The notes beneath the pieces are model-generated. The model saw nothing but the letters and a program-made list of their open reading frames with translations, was not told where the DNA came from and made no database searches. A DNA stretch of 64,000 nucleotides from Komagataeibacter sp. FNDCR2 (GTDB taxonomy: Bacteria > Pseudomonadota > Alphaproteobacteria > Acetobacterales > Acetobacteraceae). Location: assembly GCF_021295395.1 (NCBI RefSeq), contig NZ_JAIWOU010000001.1, positions 2,372,501 through 2,436,500 on the forward strand, in the 5' to 3' direction. Numbering within the stretch: position 1 is the stretch's first letter; each line of letters opens with the position of its first letter. Below, piece after piece: positions 46,568 to 55,016 of this stretch. The position numbers were made by a program, and so were the translations under genes.

Positions 46568-46852
46568 ATGAACGATCAGGCCATGACGGACCAGTTGCGC
46601 AAGGCCCTTGCGCAGGCGGCGGGCGATGCGGCGCAGGCCAAGGTCATGCCGGTGGTCAGGATGATTGCGGCCCAGCAGCTTGTTGTCATGGATCTCATGC
46701 AGATGCTGGTGGATGCGGGCGTTGTGGAGGCCGATGTGATCGCGGCCCGCATGCGCCATCATATCGAACACACCGATACGAAGGACATGGCGGCCCGAAC
46801 CCTGTTTGAACAGGTGCGTTCACGTTTCGCCTCCGCTCCCAAATCCCCCTGA
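46568..46852 (+). CDS. Small helical protein of unknown function
   Basis: A 94-residue protein from ATG 46568 (a longer frame from 46424 overlaps the arfB promoter). It is mostly helical and rich in alanine, methionine and glutamine, with a hydrophobic centre (VMPVVRMIAAQQLVVMDLMQ) but no clear membrane segment. It ends two bases before the next candidate frame. First of three very small genes (with 46873-47031 and 47055-47336) that look co-transcribed. Confidence 0.6.
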   Translation: MNDQAMTDQLRKALAQAAGDAAQAKVMPVVRMIAAQQLVVMDLMQMLVDAGVVEADVIAARMRHHIEHTDTKDMAARTLFEQVRSRFASAPKSP

Positions 46853-46872
46853 TAATGAAGAAAGGGCTGCCA

Positions 46873-47031
46873 ATGGCTGATCATCCTCCCGCCCTGCGGG
46901 CAGAAATCGTCGCACTCAAGGCGGAACTGGCCCGCGTGCGCGACGAACTGGCCATTGCCCGCAAGACCATCCAGGAACTCAGGCTGGACTTGCGGCGTGA
47001 GCAGACACGCCCCACCCCCAAGCGCCCATAA
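46873..47031 (+). CDS. Very small coiled-coil protein
   Basis: A 52-residue frame, short but well formed. ATG 46873 follows AAAGGG at six bases, and a longer start at 46855 is possible. The sequence has a heptad pattern from residue 10 to 45 (LRAEIVALKAELARVRDELA then IARKTIQELRLDLRREQ) and a proline-rich tail, suggesting a dimeric coiled coil. It sits 20 bp after one small gene and 23 bp before another. Confidence 0.55.
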   Translation: MADHPPALRAEIVALKAELARVRDELAIARKTIQELRLDLRREQTRPTPKRP

Positions 47032-47054
47032 GCCAGCAGGACAAGGTATTCCCC

Positions 47055-47336
47055 ATGAATGAGGAACGTGACGCGACCGGTCGGGTTGTTGTTTACCCCA
47101 CGGTCAGTTGTGGCGCGGAAGCCGCGCAGGATTCCATTGTGGTGATGGACCTGTTCATGGCCACGGCGCCCGAGCATATGCCCAAGGGCGACCGGCGGGT
47201 CGTGACCGTGCTGCCGCCGGAACTGGCCCTTAACCTGGCCGAACAGCTTCGCAGTGCGGCCGAGCGCGTGCAGGCGGCGCGGGGCCGCAGGCAGGCCACG
47301 CCTTCAGATGGCGTTCAGCCCCCTGTGAAATCCTAA
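47055..47336 (+). CDS. Small protein of unknown function
   Basis: A 93-residue protein, unrecognised, starting at ATG 47055 with AAGG nine bases upstream. It has a short beta-rich N-terminal part (GRVVVYPTVSCGAEAAQDSI), a central LFMATAPEHMPKGDRRVVTV and a basic helical C-terminus (LAEQLRSAAERVQAARGRRQ). Third member of the small-gene cluster. Confidence 0.55.
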   Translation: MNEERDATGRVVVYPTVSCGAEAAQDSIVVMDLFMATAPEHMPKGDRRVVTVLPPELALNLAEQLRSAAERVQAARGRRQATPSDGVQPPVKS

Positions 47337-47408
47337 GGGCCGATCACGGCGGGCTGGAAGCGTTCAGGGCCCGCTTGCGAAACTTCGTACCAGCCATGGA
47401 GAGGGGTT

Positions 47409-47450
47409 TGGTGGGGCTTTTTTCCAAAAAGCTTCAGGAACGCCGCATGC
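47409..47450 (-). repeat. Dispersed intergenic repeat, copy D, running into a gene end
   Basis: On the minus strand GCGGCGTTCCTGAAGCTTTT and the following TGGAAAAAAGCCCCACCAAA match copy A. The repeat covers the last codons of the adjacent glycosyltransferase gene: its stop TGA (47434-47436) belongs to the repeat's CTGAAGC. Confidence 0.7.
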
Positions 47451-48348
47451 CGCCATAGCGGATGTTGAGCGTGGCCTCTCCGCCGCTTACGGTCGGTATG
47501 GTTATGGTATGATGCAGTGCCGCGCGCATGGCTTTTTGCGATGCCATATGCACGATACCGACCGGCGCATGGGGAAAGAACAGGTTGGCCAGTTTTCCCG
47601 TCGCCTCGTCCAGCAGCCAGGGGCCTATGTAGTTGTGGCTGTTGTCCAGAAAGGTGACGGGTAGCCCGTCAATATAGACCGCCAGGGCGATGCAGAGCTG
47701 GTCCTGCGTAAACGCCATGCCCCGGCGCGGCAGGATGCGCGCCTGCCACCGCCGTAGCACGGGCCAGATCGGTGCGTCACGATGCAGGCAGAATACACCC
47801 GCGTTCAGCAGCGGCTTGGCCCCGATCTGCCTGCGTATGCTGAATGGCAGGCGGGCGCGGGTGGCGTTTTTATATAAGAACGAACGGATCTGCATCCAGC
47901 CGGGGCAGATCCAGCGCACGCCCAGCAGGTTGGCGATCTTGGCGCCGATTTCCGGCACGATGGCCAGCGTGCCCCCGGTTGCCGCCGCAAACATCTGTTC
48001 GATGGCCCGTCCGTCCTGCACCCATGCATCGGCGTCAATCCACAGGATCAGGTCGAAGTCGGGCAACATCTGGTCCAGCCAAAGCTTGCATATGTTGATC
48101 GCAAGGCTGGGGCGGCGTTTCAGGGCCCGCGCCGGGGCGTAATCGGGAATGAAGGGGGTAATGACCCGAATGCCCTGCGCCGCAAGTTGCGCCAGCTGGC
48201 TGGCATCCATGCCGCAGTCGATCACCCCGATGGGCGTCGGGCTGTGGTCACGTATGGAGGCGATCAGCTCCATGACCAGTTCGAAATAGGCATGGTCGCA
48301 GCCGGTTACGATAATCCGGCGGGCCGTGGTGGCGTCGGGCGGTGTCAT
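47434..48348 (-). CDS. Glycosyltransferase-like protein (GT-A fold, DxD type)
   Basis: A 304-residue protein with the layout of a retaining GT8-like or related glycosyltransferase. It opens RIIVTGCDHAYFELVMELIA, has a DxD metal motif in LILWIDADAWVQ (near residue 105) and a later NAGVFCLHRD (near 190), which is typical of sugar acceptor pockets. FTQDQLCIALAVYIDGLPVTF follows. Nucleotide-sugar and acceptor are unknown. The gene's last codons come from repeat copy D. It is the third gene of a same-strand glycosyltransferase set. Confidence 0.78.
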   Translation of the reverse strand: MTPPDATTARRIIVTGCDHAYFELVMELIASIRDHSPTPIGVIDCGMDASQLAQLAAQGIRVITPFIPDYAPARALKRRPSLAINICKLWLDQMLPDFDLILWIDADAWVQDGRAIEQMFAAATGGTLAIVPEIGAKIANLLGVRWICPGWMQIRSFLYKNATRARLPFSIRRQIGAKPLLNAGVFCLHRDAPIWPVLRRWQARILPRRGMAFTQDQLCIALAVYIDGLPVTFLDNSHNYIGPWLLDEATGKLANLFFPHAPVGIVHMASQKAMRAALHHTITIPTVSGGEATLNIRYGGMRRS

Positions 48349-48401
48349 GCCCGACCTTATAGGCGCAAAGGCGGGTCAGCGGAATGACCGTCTGCATGTC
48401 T

Positions 48402-49196
48402 TCATCCCAGCGGCGCGGGCCGGTTGCGCGCGCTGAGTGCTGGGTGGCGGAACGCCATGATGGCGCGCAGGTTCTCATGCGCGGCCCATGCATCATTGGT
48501 CGTGCGTGAATTGCCGTGGGTGCGGTAACGGCACAGGATCTCCGGCACGTAGGCGACCTCGAGGCCGTGATCTATGAATTTGAGCCAGAAATCATAATCT
48601 TCCCAGCCTTCGTCGATATGGCTGTAGCCATCCACCTTTTCCCATGCCTGCCGGCGGATCAGCGCCATCACATCCACATAGTTCTCCCGCGCCATCTGGG
48701 CGGGATCCCATATATCGGCCGAGCCGATGCGCTGTTCGTGGCCAAAATATTCGATCTGGCTGTACGTGGCGTCAAATTCCCCATCGCAGGCCGCTTTATG
48801 CAGGCGACCGATCGCGCGGGGATAGATGGTGTTATCCGCGTCCATCACGAAGACAAAGGTGCCTGAAGCCTGCCTGAACGCGGTGTTCCGTGCCTCGGAC
48901 GGGCCCTGGTTGCGGGTGTGGACGATCAGGGTGCAGCGCCAGAACCGCTCCTGGTTTTCCTCCATCCATGCGGTGATGCGCGCCACGGAATCATCCCTGT
49001 CCGAACAGTCATCGACCACGATCAGTTCAAGTGCCGCATGGCTCTGGGCCGCGATGGAATCGAGGGCGTCCACAATGTAGCGTGCGTAATTGAAATTTGT
49101 GACGCAGACGCTGACCAGTTCGGCTACCCGCCTGCGGCGGCTTCTGGAGGTGAAGATGGCGTGGCCGGTCGCCATCCAGGGGGCGGTGATGCTCAT
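48402..49196 (-). CDS. Family 2 glycosyltransferase
   Basis: A 264-residue GT2 enzyme. It begins the domain with LVSVCVTNFNYARYIVDALD (residues ~28-47), carries the nucleotide-binding LIVVDDCSDRDDS and DxD-type FVFVMDADNTIYPRAIGRL (near residue 112), and continues with GSADIWDPAQMARENYVDV. ATG 49196 overlaps the stop of the preceding gene by 4 bp, and the upstream extension to 49343 is rejected. Its likely role is transfer of a sugar to a surface polysaccharide or lipid. Confidence 0.85.
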   Translation of the reverse strand: MSITAPWMATGHAIFTSRSRRRRVAELVSVCVTNFNYARYIVDALDSIAAQSHAALELIVVDDCSDRDDSVARITAWMEENQERFWRCTLIVHTRNQGPSEARNTAFRQASGTFVFVMDADNTIYPRAIGRLHKAACDGEFDATYSQIEYFGHEQRIGSADIWDPAQMARENYVDVMALIRRQAWEKVDGYSHIDEGWEDYDFWLKFIDHGLEVAYVPEILCRYRTHGNSRTTNDAWAAHENLRAIMAFRHPALSARNRPAPLG

Positions 49197-50761
49197 GTTT
49201 CGGGCGTGCTCCATACATGCGCGATGAACCCGCGAATTTTCTCGCAATGCGCCTGGTTGCGGGCGGGTGTGCTGATCAGCTTCAGTGCGGCGCACCGGAT
49301 GGCCTCGGCCCTGGCCTGGCCATCGGGCGTATGCAGCAGCCATTCGATCAGGTTGGGGATATGACGGCCCGTTTCCTCAAGGAAATGCACGTTGGGGCGA
49401 AAGACGGGATGCGGCAGGCAGGGTTCCGAAACCACGACGCTCCCGTTGGCCATGGCGCCCTTGACGATGCGGTGCCATTCAAAAAAACCGTAATCATCGC
49501 GGTGGATGTTCAGCGTGATGCGTGAATGACCGGCAATATGCGCAGCAAGGCGGGAGAGCGGGTTGTCCCGTGGGCTGCTGTCGATGGGGTTCAGGAACTT
49601 GCGGTAGTAGATGTAATTGCGATACTGCGCGAGGAACGCGGCATTGCGGGCAAAGAACTTTTCCCGGTGGGTGGATGTATTGCCAAAAAAGCTGATGTCG
49701 ATCTGCCGGTCCGCAAAAGAGGTGGCGGGATCGGGCCGGGCGCGACACGCGGGCGGCAGGATGCGGACCATGGCGTGGCGCAGGTCGCCTTTTTCCAGAT
49801 AGTCGCGCGCGGGGCCGATCGTGGGCGTGAAGTGAATGGCGGGCAGCCCCGCCTGGCGGAAGCCCTCGGCCATCTGGTGGCAGATATCGATTACGCCAGC
49901 CGCCATGAGCATGAAGGGAAGGCCGCGTTCGAACCACAGCGTCTGGGGCTGTTCGGTGTTGAACATAAGGGCGTCACGGATAATGTTGCCCGTGGCCCAT
50001 AGCGGCCCGCGCCCGAGATGGAAGAACTCATGCGGGGCGACGAATATGCACAGATCCGGCCGGTTGGCGGGGTCGGCGGTTTCATCCAGCAGGGCGCAGT
50101 TCAGCCCCGCGTCGGTCAGGCTGCGTTGCAGGTCGGCCGCGATTTCATGAATGAATACATTGCCGCCGGTATTGTAATAAACGCCGATACTGTCCGGCAC
50201 CGCCCCGGTGGGGTTGATGTAATGGGCATCATCCAGCCCCGGGGCCGCGCATAAGGCCCCCAGCGTTTCGGATACGCGCATGGCGCCAAAGATGCGCCGC
50301 CCCTCCGGCACGCCATAGAGCAGGGCATGCTCGGCCATGTCGGTCGTCGTGCGGTCGATGTCGCGGTTGATGTCATGGTAGGCGGCGGGATCGAAAAACG
50401 GCAACTGCTCCAGTGTTTTGACGCCAAGACTGAGATCTTCGAGATGAAAGCGGGTGAGCAGCCCGTGATGGGCGATATGACATCCCTCATGCGTTTGCAG
50501 GAAATGAACGAAGGGATTGCGGTTTTTCGCCCCGGCTTCGGGGTGCTGGCTTACATACAGGGCAGGGCGGAAATTGCGGTTGGGCTGGCGGCCTTCACGG
50601 CACCCGTACCGGACATAGTGGACCAGCGGGTCGATTTCCGATCCGGCCACGTCCCTGTAGGTCGCGAGATAGAAGCCGGCATCGAACTGGCCTGACTCCT
50701 CTATGATCTTGAGATCCTGCTGTTCGGTGGGTGTCAGTGTAAGGAGCAGATCCGCGGACAA
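49193..50761 (-). CDS. Glycosyltransferase-like protein with repeated FDxxxY/EGR modules
   Basis: A 522-residue protein starting with TTG 50761 (AAGG upstream; no nearby ATG). The N-terminal part has two modules of the same pattern: FDAGFYLATYRDVAG...HYVRYGCREGRQPNRNF (about 26-63) and FFDPAAYHDINRDID...HALLYGVPEGRRIF (about 121-156), a motif common in large polysaccharide-modifying proteins. The C-terminal half (from ~200) looks like a glycosyltransferase B fold (GVYYNTGGNVFIHEIAADLQ; later NGSVVVSEPCLPHPVF). Overlaps the GT2 gene by 4 bp. Substrate unknown. Confidence 0.7.
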   Translation of the reverse strand: MSADLLLTLTPTEQQDLKIIEESGQFDAGFYLATYRDVAGSEIDPLVHYVRYGCREGRQPNRNFRPALYVSQHPEAGAKNRNPFVHFLQTHEGCHIAHHGLLTRFHLEDLSLGVKTLEQLPFFDPAAYHDINRDIDRTTTDMAEHALLYGVPEGRRIFGAMRVSETLGALCAAPGLDDAHYINPTGAVPDSIGVYYNTGGNVFIHEIAADLQRSLTDAGLNCALLDETADPANRPDLCIFVAPHEFFHLGRGPLWATGNIIRDALMFNTEQPQTLWFERGLPFMLMAAGVIDICHQMAEGFRQAGLPAIHFTPTIGPARDYLEKGDLRHAMVRILPPACRARPDPATSFADRQIDISFFGNTSTHREKFFARNAAFLAQYRNYIYYRKFLNPIDSSPRDNPLSRLAAHIAGHSRITLNIHRDDYGFFEWHRIVKGAMANGSVVVSEPCLPHPVFRPNVHFLEETGRHIPNLIEWLLHTPDGQARAEAIRCAALKLISTPARNQAHCEKIRGFIAHVWSTPET

Positions 50762-51026
50762 TGTCTTTACCTTGGCTGGGACGGGTCTGAAAACGCACGG
50801 GCCCGGTCAGTGTGACGGGGGCACGCAGTTATTCTGCTAGGGCAGATCAATTAATATTTGATTATTCCCCCCGCCGGTTTCGGCCCGGCCCATCGCGCGC
50901 CCCATGCTCTGCTGCGGTATTATCAATCCTAATTCATATAATGCAGGGCATGCCACGGGGGCTCCCCTTATGGCGCGGGGTGCGGAATAGTGGACACGCA
51001 TGCAACTGGCGGGGGACGGAGCGTAA

Positions 51027-52349
51027 GTGGCCACACTGGAATGGGAGGGAAAGCGCGCGGTCGCCGCCATGCTTGAGCGGATGCGCGCGGGTGTGCTGCG
51101 GCCCGATCCCGCGCTGTCACGCGGTGCGGCGGATGCGCGGGACTGGATCATTCAGGGCGATAACCTTGCCGCCCTGGCCACGCTCATGCCTGACCTGGCG
51201 GGTCGGGTGGATATGGTGCTGATTGACCCCCCCTATAATACCGGGCGGCGTGACTGGCTTTATGATGACAGCGCCAGCGCCCCCGCCGCACGGCGCTGGC
51301 TGGAAGCGGCGCTGGGCGCGCGCGCGCGTACCCTGTCGCGGCAGGACAGGTGGCTGTGCCTCATCTACCCGCGCCTGATCATGCTCCGGCGGTTGCTGGC
51401 GGAAAACGGCGTGATCGCCTGCTGTATCGACGACCACGAATACCCGCGCCTGCGGCTGTTGATGGAGGAAGTGTTCGGACCCGAAAACTTTCTGGCCACC
51501 TTCGTCTGGGTCAATACGGGCAATATGGACAACCACAGCCGCATCAAGACCAATCATGAATATGTGGTGGTCTTCGCGCGGGAGGCGCGGCGTTTCGTCC
51601 CCGGCTGCGTGATCGCGCCCCAGGTCGGCGCGCGTAGCAAGCTGCGGCGGCCGGTCATTCGCAACACCATTATCAAGAACGGCCCACGCAACCCGATCTC
51701 CGAACTTGTGCTGCCAGCGGGCTTTCCGGCCAGTTTTGAAAACGGGAAGATCGCCCCCCCGGCGGATGCGGGATTCTGGCCGCGTTTCACCACGCCGATT
51801 GTCGTGCGCGCAGGGCGGCTGGCCCGGCCCGTCGCGCTGCGCAGCGGGTGGAGTTCACGCAGGCAGTGCGCGGCTTTCATCGCGGGCGGGTTTCGGGACA
51901 TTCTCGACCGGCGGGGGCTGAAAACCCGCTTTTACCTGACACCAAGCGGCGCGGTTTTCATGGAAAAGGACCGCGATGACCAGTCCAGTCACATCCTGAG
52001 CGTGCTGGAGGGCATGGGCACCGTGCAGCAGGCCGCGGCGGGGCTGGCGCGGCAGGGCGTGCGCTTTGATTATCCCAAGCCTGTTCCACTGGTGCGGTAC
52101 CTGCTCAGCGCGCTGTGCGCGCGCCGGGACGCGCTGGTGCTTGACGCCTTTGGGGGGTCGGGCACCACCGGGCAGGCCGTGATGGACCTGAACGCGGCGG
52201 ATGGCGGGTGCAGGCGGTTCATCGTGATGGAAATGGACGAACGGATCGCCACCACCGTGACCCAGCCGCGACTGGCCCATGTGCTGGCGCGGCACGACCT
52301 GCCGGGTGCCGGGTTGCGCTTCTTCAGGCTCGCGGCCCCCCCTTGCTGA
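51027..52349 (+). CDS. Orphan site-specific DNA methyltransferase (N6-adenine/N4-cytosine, beta class)
   Basis: A 440-residue methyltransferase starting at GTG 51027. The catalytic motif IV DPPYNTG (near residue 67) precedes the AdoMet motif I DAFGGSGTTGQAV (near 378), the beta-class order seen in type III Mod subunits and some solitary enzymes. DWIIQGDNLAALATLMPDL and IACCIDDHEYPRLRLLMEEV are typical. No restriction (Res) gene lies next to it, so it may mark DNA for regulation. The recognition domain (about 200-330) is unfamiliar, so the target sequence is unknown. It is not CcrM-like in length or C-terminus. Confidence 0.85.
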   Translation: MATLEWEGKRAVAAMLERMRAGVLRPDPALSRGAADARDWIIQGDNLAALATLMPDLAGRVDMVLIDPPYNTGRRDWLYDDSASAPAARRWLEAALGARARTLSRQDRWLCLIYPRLIMLRRLLAENGVIACCIDDHEYPRLRLLMEEVFGPENFLATFVWVNTGNMDNHSRIKTNHEYVVVFAREARRFVPGCVIAPQVGARSKLRRPVIRNTIIKNGPRNPISELVLPAGFPASFENGKIAPPADAGFWPRFTTPIVVRAGRLARPVALRSGWSSRRQCAAFIAGGFRDILDRRGLKTRFYLTPSGAVFMEKDRDDQSSHILSVLEGMGTVQQAAAGLARQGVRFDYPKPVPLVRYLLSALCARRDALVLDAFGGSGTTGQAVMDLNAADGGCRRFIVMEMDERIATTVTQPRLAHVLARHDLPGAGLRFFRLAAPPC

Positions 52350-52462
52350 AGCGGGTATTCCCTCAGGCGGGTCCGGTCCGGTGGGCAGGCTTGCGTGAAG
52401 ACGGGGTCCCGCCCGCTGTGCATGGCATGGCAGGGTCTGTTCTGTTAGGGTGACAGGTCTGG

Positions 52463-52496
52463 AAAAAACGTTCCCGCTGGCCAGTGGCAGGGAACG
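52463..52496 (-). terminator. Orphan terminator-like hairpin, minus strand
   Basis: On the minus strand CGTTCCC pairs with GGGAACG around a 14-nt loop (with its own CTGGCCAG palindrome) and is followed by TTTTTT. No minus-strand gene lies upstream, so the terminator has no evident partner. It may end an antisense or small RNA from the 52500-53300 region. Confidence 0.5.
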
Positions 52497-52548
52497 CAGC
52501 GGGGCATGATGCATTTCTGGCAGGGTAGGGAACAGGGAGAACCGCTGG

Positions 52549-53217
52549 ATGGATCTGGCGTGGGCAGACAGGCATGCAACGGTCGGGACGTTTGTCAGGC
52601 GGCACTGGTGGGCCTGCATGGCGGTGCCGGTCCTGCTGGGCCTGCTTGGTGGTTTCGCGGGTTACGTGAACTGGAACAGCCATAGCGATGAGGATTTCGC
52701 CCGGCACAATGTCCTGATGAAACATTCGCAGGAGGAGGCGGCCTATGCCCGCCAGCTTGCGCAATACGACCAGACGGTCATAAAAAACCGCCGTGTCTTC
52801 CTGGACATCACCCGCGCGGAGTTCGACCGCATCGTCACCCCTGAACAGAAGGCGTGGCTTTTGCACGAATACCGCAAATTCGATATCACCCGCGTCAGCA
52901 CGTATGACGGGCATGACATCCGTCCCTTCCAGCCTTCAGCCTGTACGGTCGAATTGTGTTTTGTCCCGATCTTTGTTGAATCCCTGCATGATGATCCGGT
53001 CCACAACACCAAATACGTGCAGGTGGGCGCGCTGGAGGACATGTCGCGCACCCTGATCGTCGATCAGGAACAGTTCTGGCGCCTGCGCAAGCTGGTCATC
53101 CGGATCGACGCCATCCTGTTCGCCGCCCGGCGCCAGCAGATTGCGGATTACGAACAGATGATGCAGCTTCGCGCATCGCTTGATGTCCTGCGCACGACCA
53201 CACAGAAGATAAAATGA
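52549..53217 (+). CDS. Membrane-anchored protein of unknown function
   Basis: A 222-residue protein with one N-terminal transmembrane segment (WACMAVPVLLGLLGGFAGYV, about residues 21-40) and a charged, largely helical outside domain. It contains two cysteines (CTVELC near residue 132-137) and a C-terminal coiled stretch (LRKLVIRIDAILFAARRQQI). No family is recognised. It begins 200 bp after the methyltransferase and is followed 122 bp later by manC. Confidence 0.65.
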   Translation: MDLAWADRHATVGTFVRRHWWACMAVPVLLGLLGGFAGYVNWNSHSDEDFARHNVLMKHSQEEAAYARQLAQYDQTVIKNRRVFLDITRAEFDRIVTPEQKAWLLHEYRKFDITRVSTYDGHDIRPFQPSACTVELCFVPIFVESLHDDPVHNTKYVQVGALEDMSRTLIVDQEQFWRLRKLVIRIDAILFAARRQQIADYEQMMQLRASLDVLRTTTQKIK

Positions 53218-53339
53218 ACGAAGGAGGTCGTACACCCACGGGCGCATCCTGATTCCGGCAAGACCGTGCAACAAGAAGCAAGAATACGATCAGACTTTAT
53301 AGCACATAACATAAGTATGTTTTTTCAGGAGTAAAACTG

Positions 53340-54794
53340 GTGGCCTCCATTATGCAAGCAGCGGCGCAGCATTCTTCCTCTCCCGTGGTTCCGGTTATCC
53401 TGTCGGGTGGAAGTGGCAGCCGGTTGTGGCCCGTTTCACGCAGTTCCTATCCCAAGCAGTTCTGGCCGCTGGTCTCGCCCCTGACAATGGTGCAGGAAAC
53501 GGCGCTACGCAGCCATGGGCCCGGTTTTTCGGCCCCCATTGTCGTATGCAATAACGAACACCGCTTCATCATGGCCGAACAGTTGCGCGAAGTTGGCATC
53601 AACACGCCGCGTATCGTGCTGGAGCCGATGGGCCGCAATTCGGCGCCCGCCATCGCCGTCGCCGCCCTCCTTGCCGCCGAGACCGACCCCGATGCCGTAT
53701 TGTGGGTCATGGCCGCCGATGCCGCGCTGCTCAAGCCGGGGAATGTGCCCCCCATGCTCGACCTGGCCGTGCGCGTGGCGCGCTCGGGCCGTATCGTCAC
53801 CTTCGGCATGGTGCCGAGCAAGGCGGAAACCGGCTACGGCTATATTGAAAAAGGGGACGGGCTGCCCGGTTATGACGGGGCCTTTTCCGTTGCCAAATTC
53901 GTTGAAAAACCCGACGCCGCCCGTGCGGCCAGCATGTTCGAATCCGGGCGGTTCCTGTGGAATTCCGGCATGTTCGTATTCACCGCCCGCACCATGCTGC
54001 GCGAAATGGAAAAGTTCGAGCCCGCCATCCTGACCGCCGTGAAGGAAGCGGTCAGGGCCCGCCAGACGGACTTCGATTTCGAACGTCTGGATACGGTGGC
54101 CTTCGCCCGTTCGCCTGATATCTCGATCGACTACGCCGTGGCGGAACGCACGGATCTCATGACCGTCATTCCCGGTGATTTCGGCTGGTTCGATGTGGGA
54201 AGCTGGGATGCGCTGTGGGAACTCAGCCCCAAGGACGACCACGGCAACGCCACCAAGGGCGATGTGATCGTGAACAACACCAACAACAGCTACATCCGCA
54301 CCGACGGTGTCCTGACGGCGGTGGCGGGTGTGAACGACCTGCTGGTGGTGGTGAACGAGGATGCGGTTCTCGTCGCCCATCGCGATCACGCGCAGGATGT
54401 GAAGACCATCGTGGCGGAACTGAAAAAGGCCGGGCGCAAGGAAGCGACGGCCCACCGGCGCTGCTATCGTCCATGGGGTTTTTACGAATCCCTGATCGAA
54501 GGCTCGCGCTTTCAGGTCAAGCGGATCGTGGTCGAACCGGGGGAGAAGCTGTCCCTGCAGAAGCATTTCCACCGCGCCGAACACTGGGTGGTGGTGGAAG
54601 GCACGGCGCAGGTCACCCGTAATGAGGACATCATCCTGGTGCGCGAGAACGAGAGTATCTACCTGCCGCTCGGGGCCGTGCACCGGCTGGAAAACCCCGG
54701 TCGCATTCCCCTGACCCTGATCGAGGTGCAGTCCGGCCCCTATCTGGGCGAAGACGACATCGTCAGGCTGGAGGATGTGTACAGCCGCGCCTGA
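53340..54794 (+). CDS. manC: Mannose-1-phosphate guanylyltransferase / mannose-6-phosphate isomerase
   Basis: A bifunctional enzyme of 484 residues, normal for the type II family (ManC/AlgA/CpsB). The pyrophosphorylase signature is VILSGGSGSRLWPVSRSSYP (about 19-38), with YGYIEKGD and FVEKPDAARA in the middle. The C-terminal cupin with EPGEKLSLQKHFHRAEHWVV (about 400-420) holds the isomerase metal site. GDP-mannose made here feeds surface polysaccharide and, in acetic acid bacteria, acetan-type exopolysaccharide. GTG 53340 behind AGGAG is used; ATG 53352 is an alternative. Confidence 0.93.
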   Translation: MASIMQAAAQHSSSPVVPVILSGGSGSRLWPVSRSSYPKQFWPLVSPLTMVQETALRSHGPGFSAPIVVCNNEHRFIMAEQLREVGINTPRIVLEPMGRNSAPAIAVAALLAAETDPDAVLWVMAADAALLKPGNVPPMLDLAVRVARSGRIVTFGMVPSKAETGYGYIEKGDGLPGYDGAFSVAKFVEKPDAARAASMFESGRFLWNSGMFVFTARTMLREMEKFEPAILTAVKEAVRARQTDFDFERLDTVAFARSPDISIDYAVAERTDLMTVIPGDFGWFDVGSWDALWELSPKDDHGNATKGDVIVNNTNNSYIRTDGVLTAVAGVNDLLVVVNEDAVLVAHRDHAQDVKTIVAELKKAGRKEATAHRRCYRPWGFYESLIEGSRFQVKRIVVEPGEKLSLQKHFHRAEHWVVVEGTAQVTRNEDIILVRENESIYLPLGAVHRLENPGRIPLTLIEVQSGPYLGEDDIVRLEDVYSRA

Positions 54795-54820
54795 TCGCCC
54801 CACCCATGTAACGCCAGCAG

Positions 54821-54862
54821 GGCACGGAATGGCAGATTACTGTTTTTTCCGTGCCTTTTTTT
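54821..54862 (+). terminator. Rho-independent terminator after manC
   Basis: GGCACGGAA and TTCCGTGCC form a perfect 9-bp stem followed by seven Ts, 27 bp after the manC stop. Confidence 0.9.
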
Positions 54863-54894
54863 ATCCGGAGCATACCGCGCAGGCATGACGAAGG

Positions 54895-54934
54895 GGTTCA
54901 TATTTCCTTCATAAAACTGTCATGGACATATCAT
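54895..54934 (+). promoter_or_regulatory. Tandem Pho box (four half-sites) upstream of pstS
   Basis: Four 7-mers at exact 11-bp spacing: GGTTCAT, CCTTCAT, CTGTCAT and ATATCAT, each ending TCAT. The pair CCTTCAT-AAAA-CTGTCAT (54906-54923) is closest to the PhoB consensus. It lies ~80-120 bp before the pstS start. Confidence 0.85.
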
Positions 54935-55016
54935 TTTTATTTGCGCGAGCAGTTATCTACTGTCCCGCCTGTCTGCCGGATAGCCAGACATGTCTGTTTT
55001 CTTCATGTCGGAGAAC

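Noticed and set aside
51027-52349. CcrM-type cell-cycle methyltransferase
   Set aside because: Too long, Mod-like N-terminal region and lacking the C-terminal part typical of CcrM.
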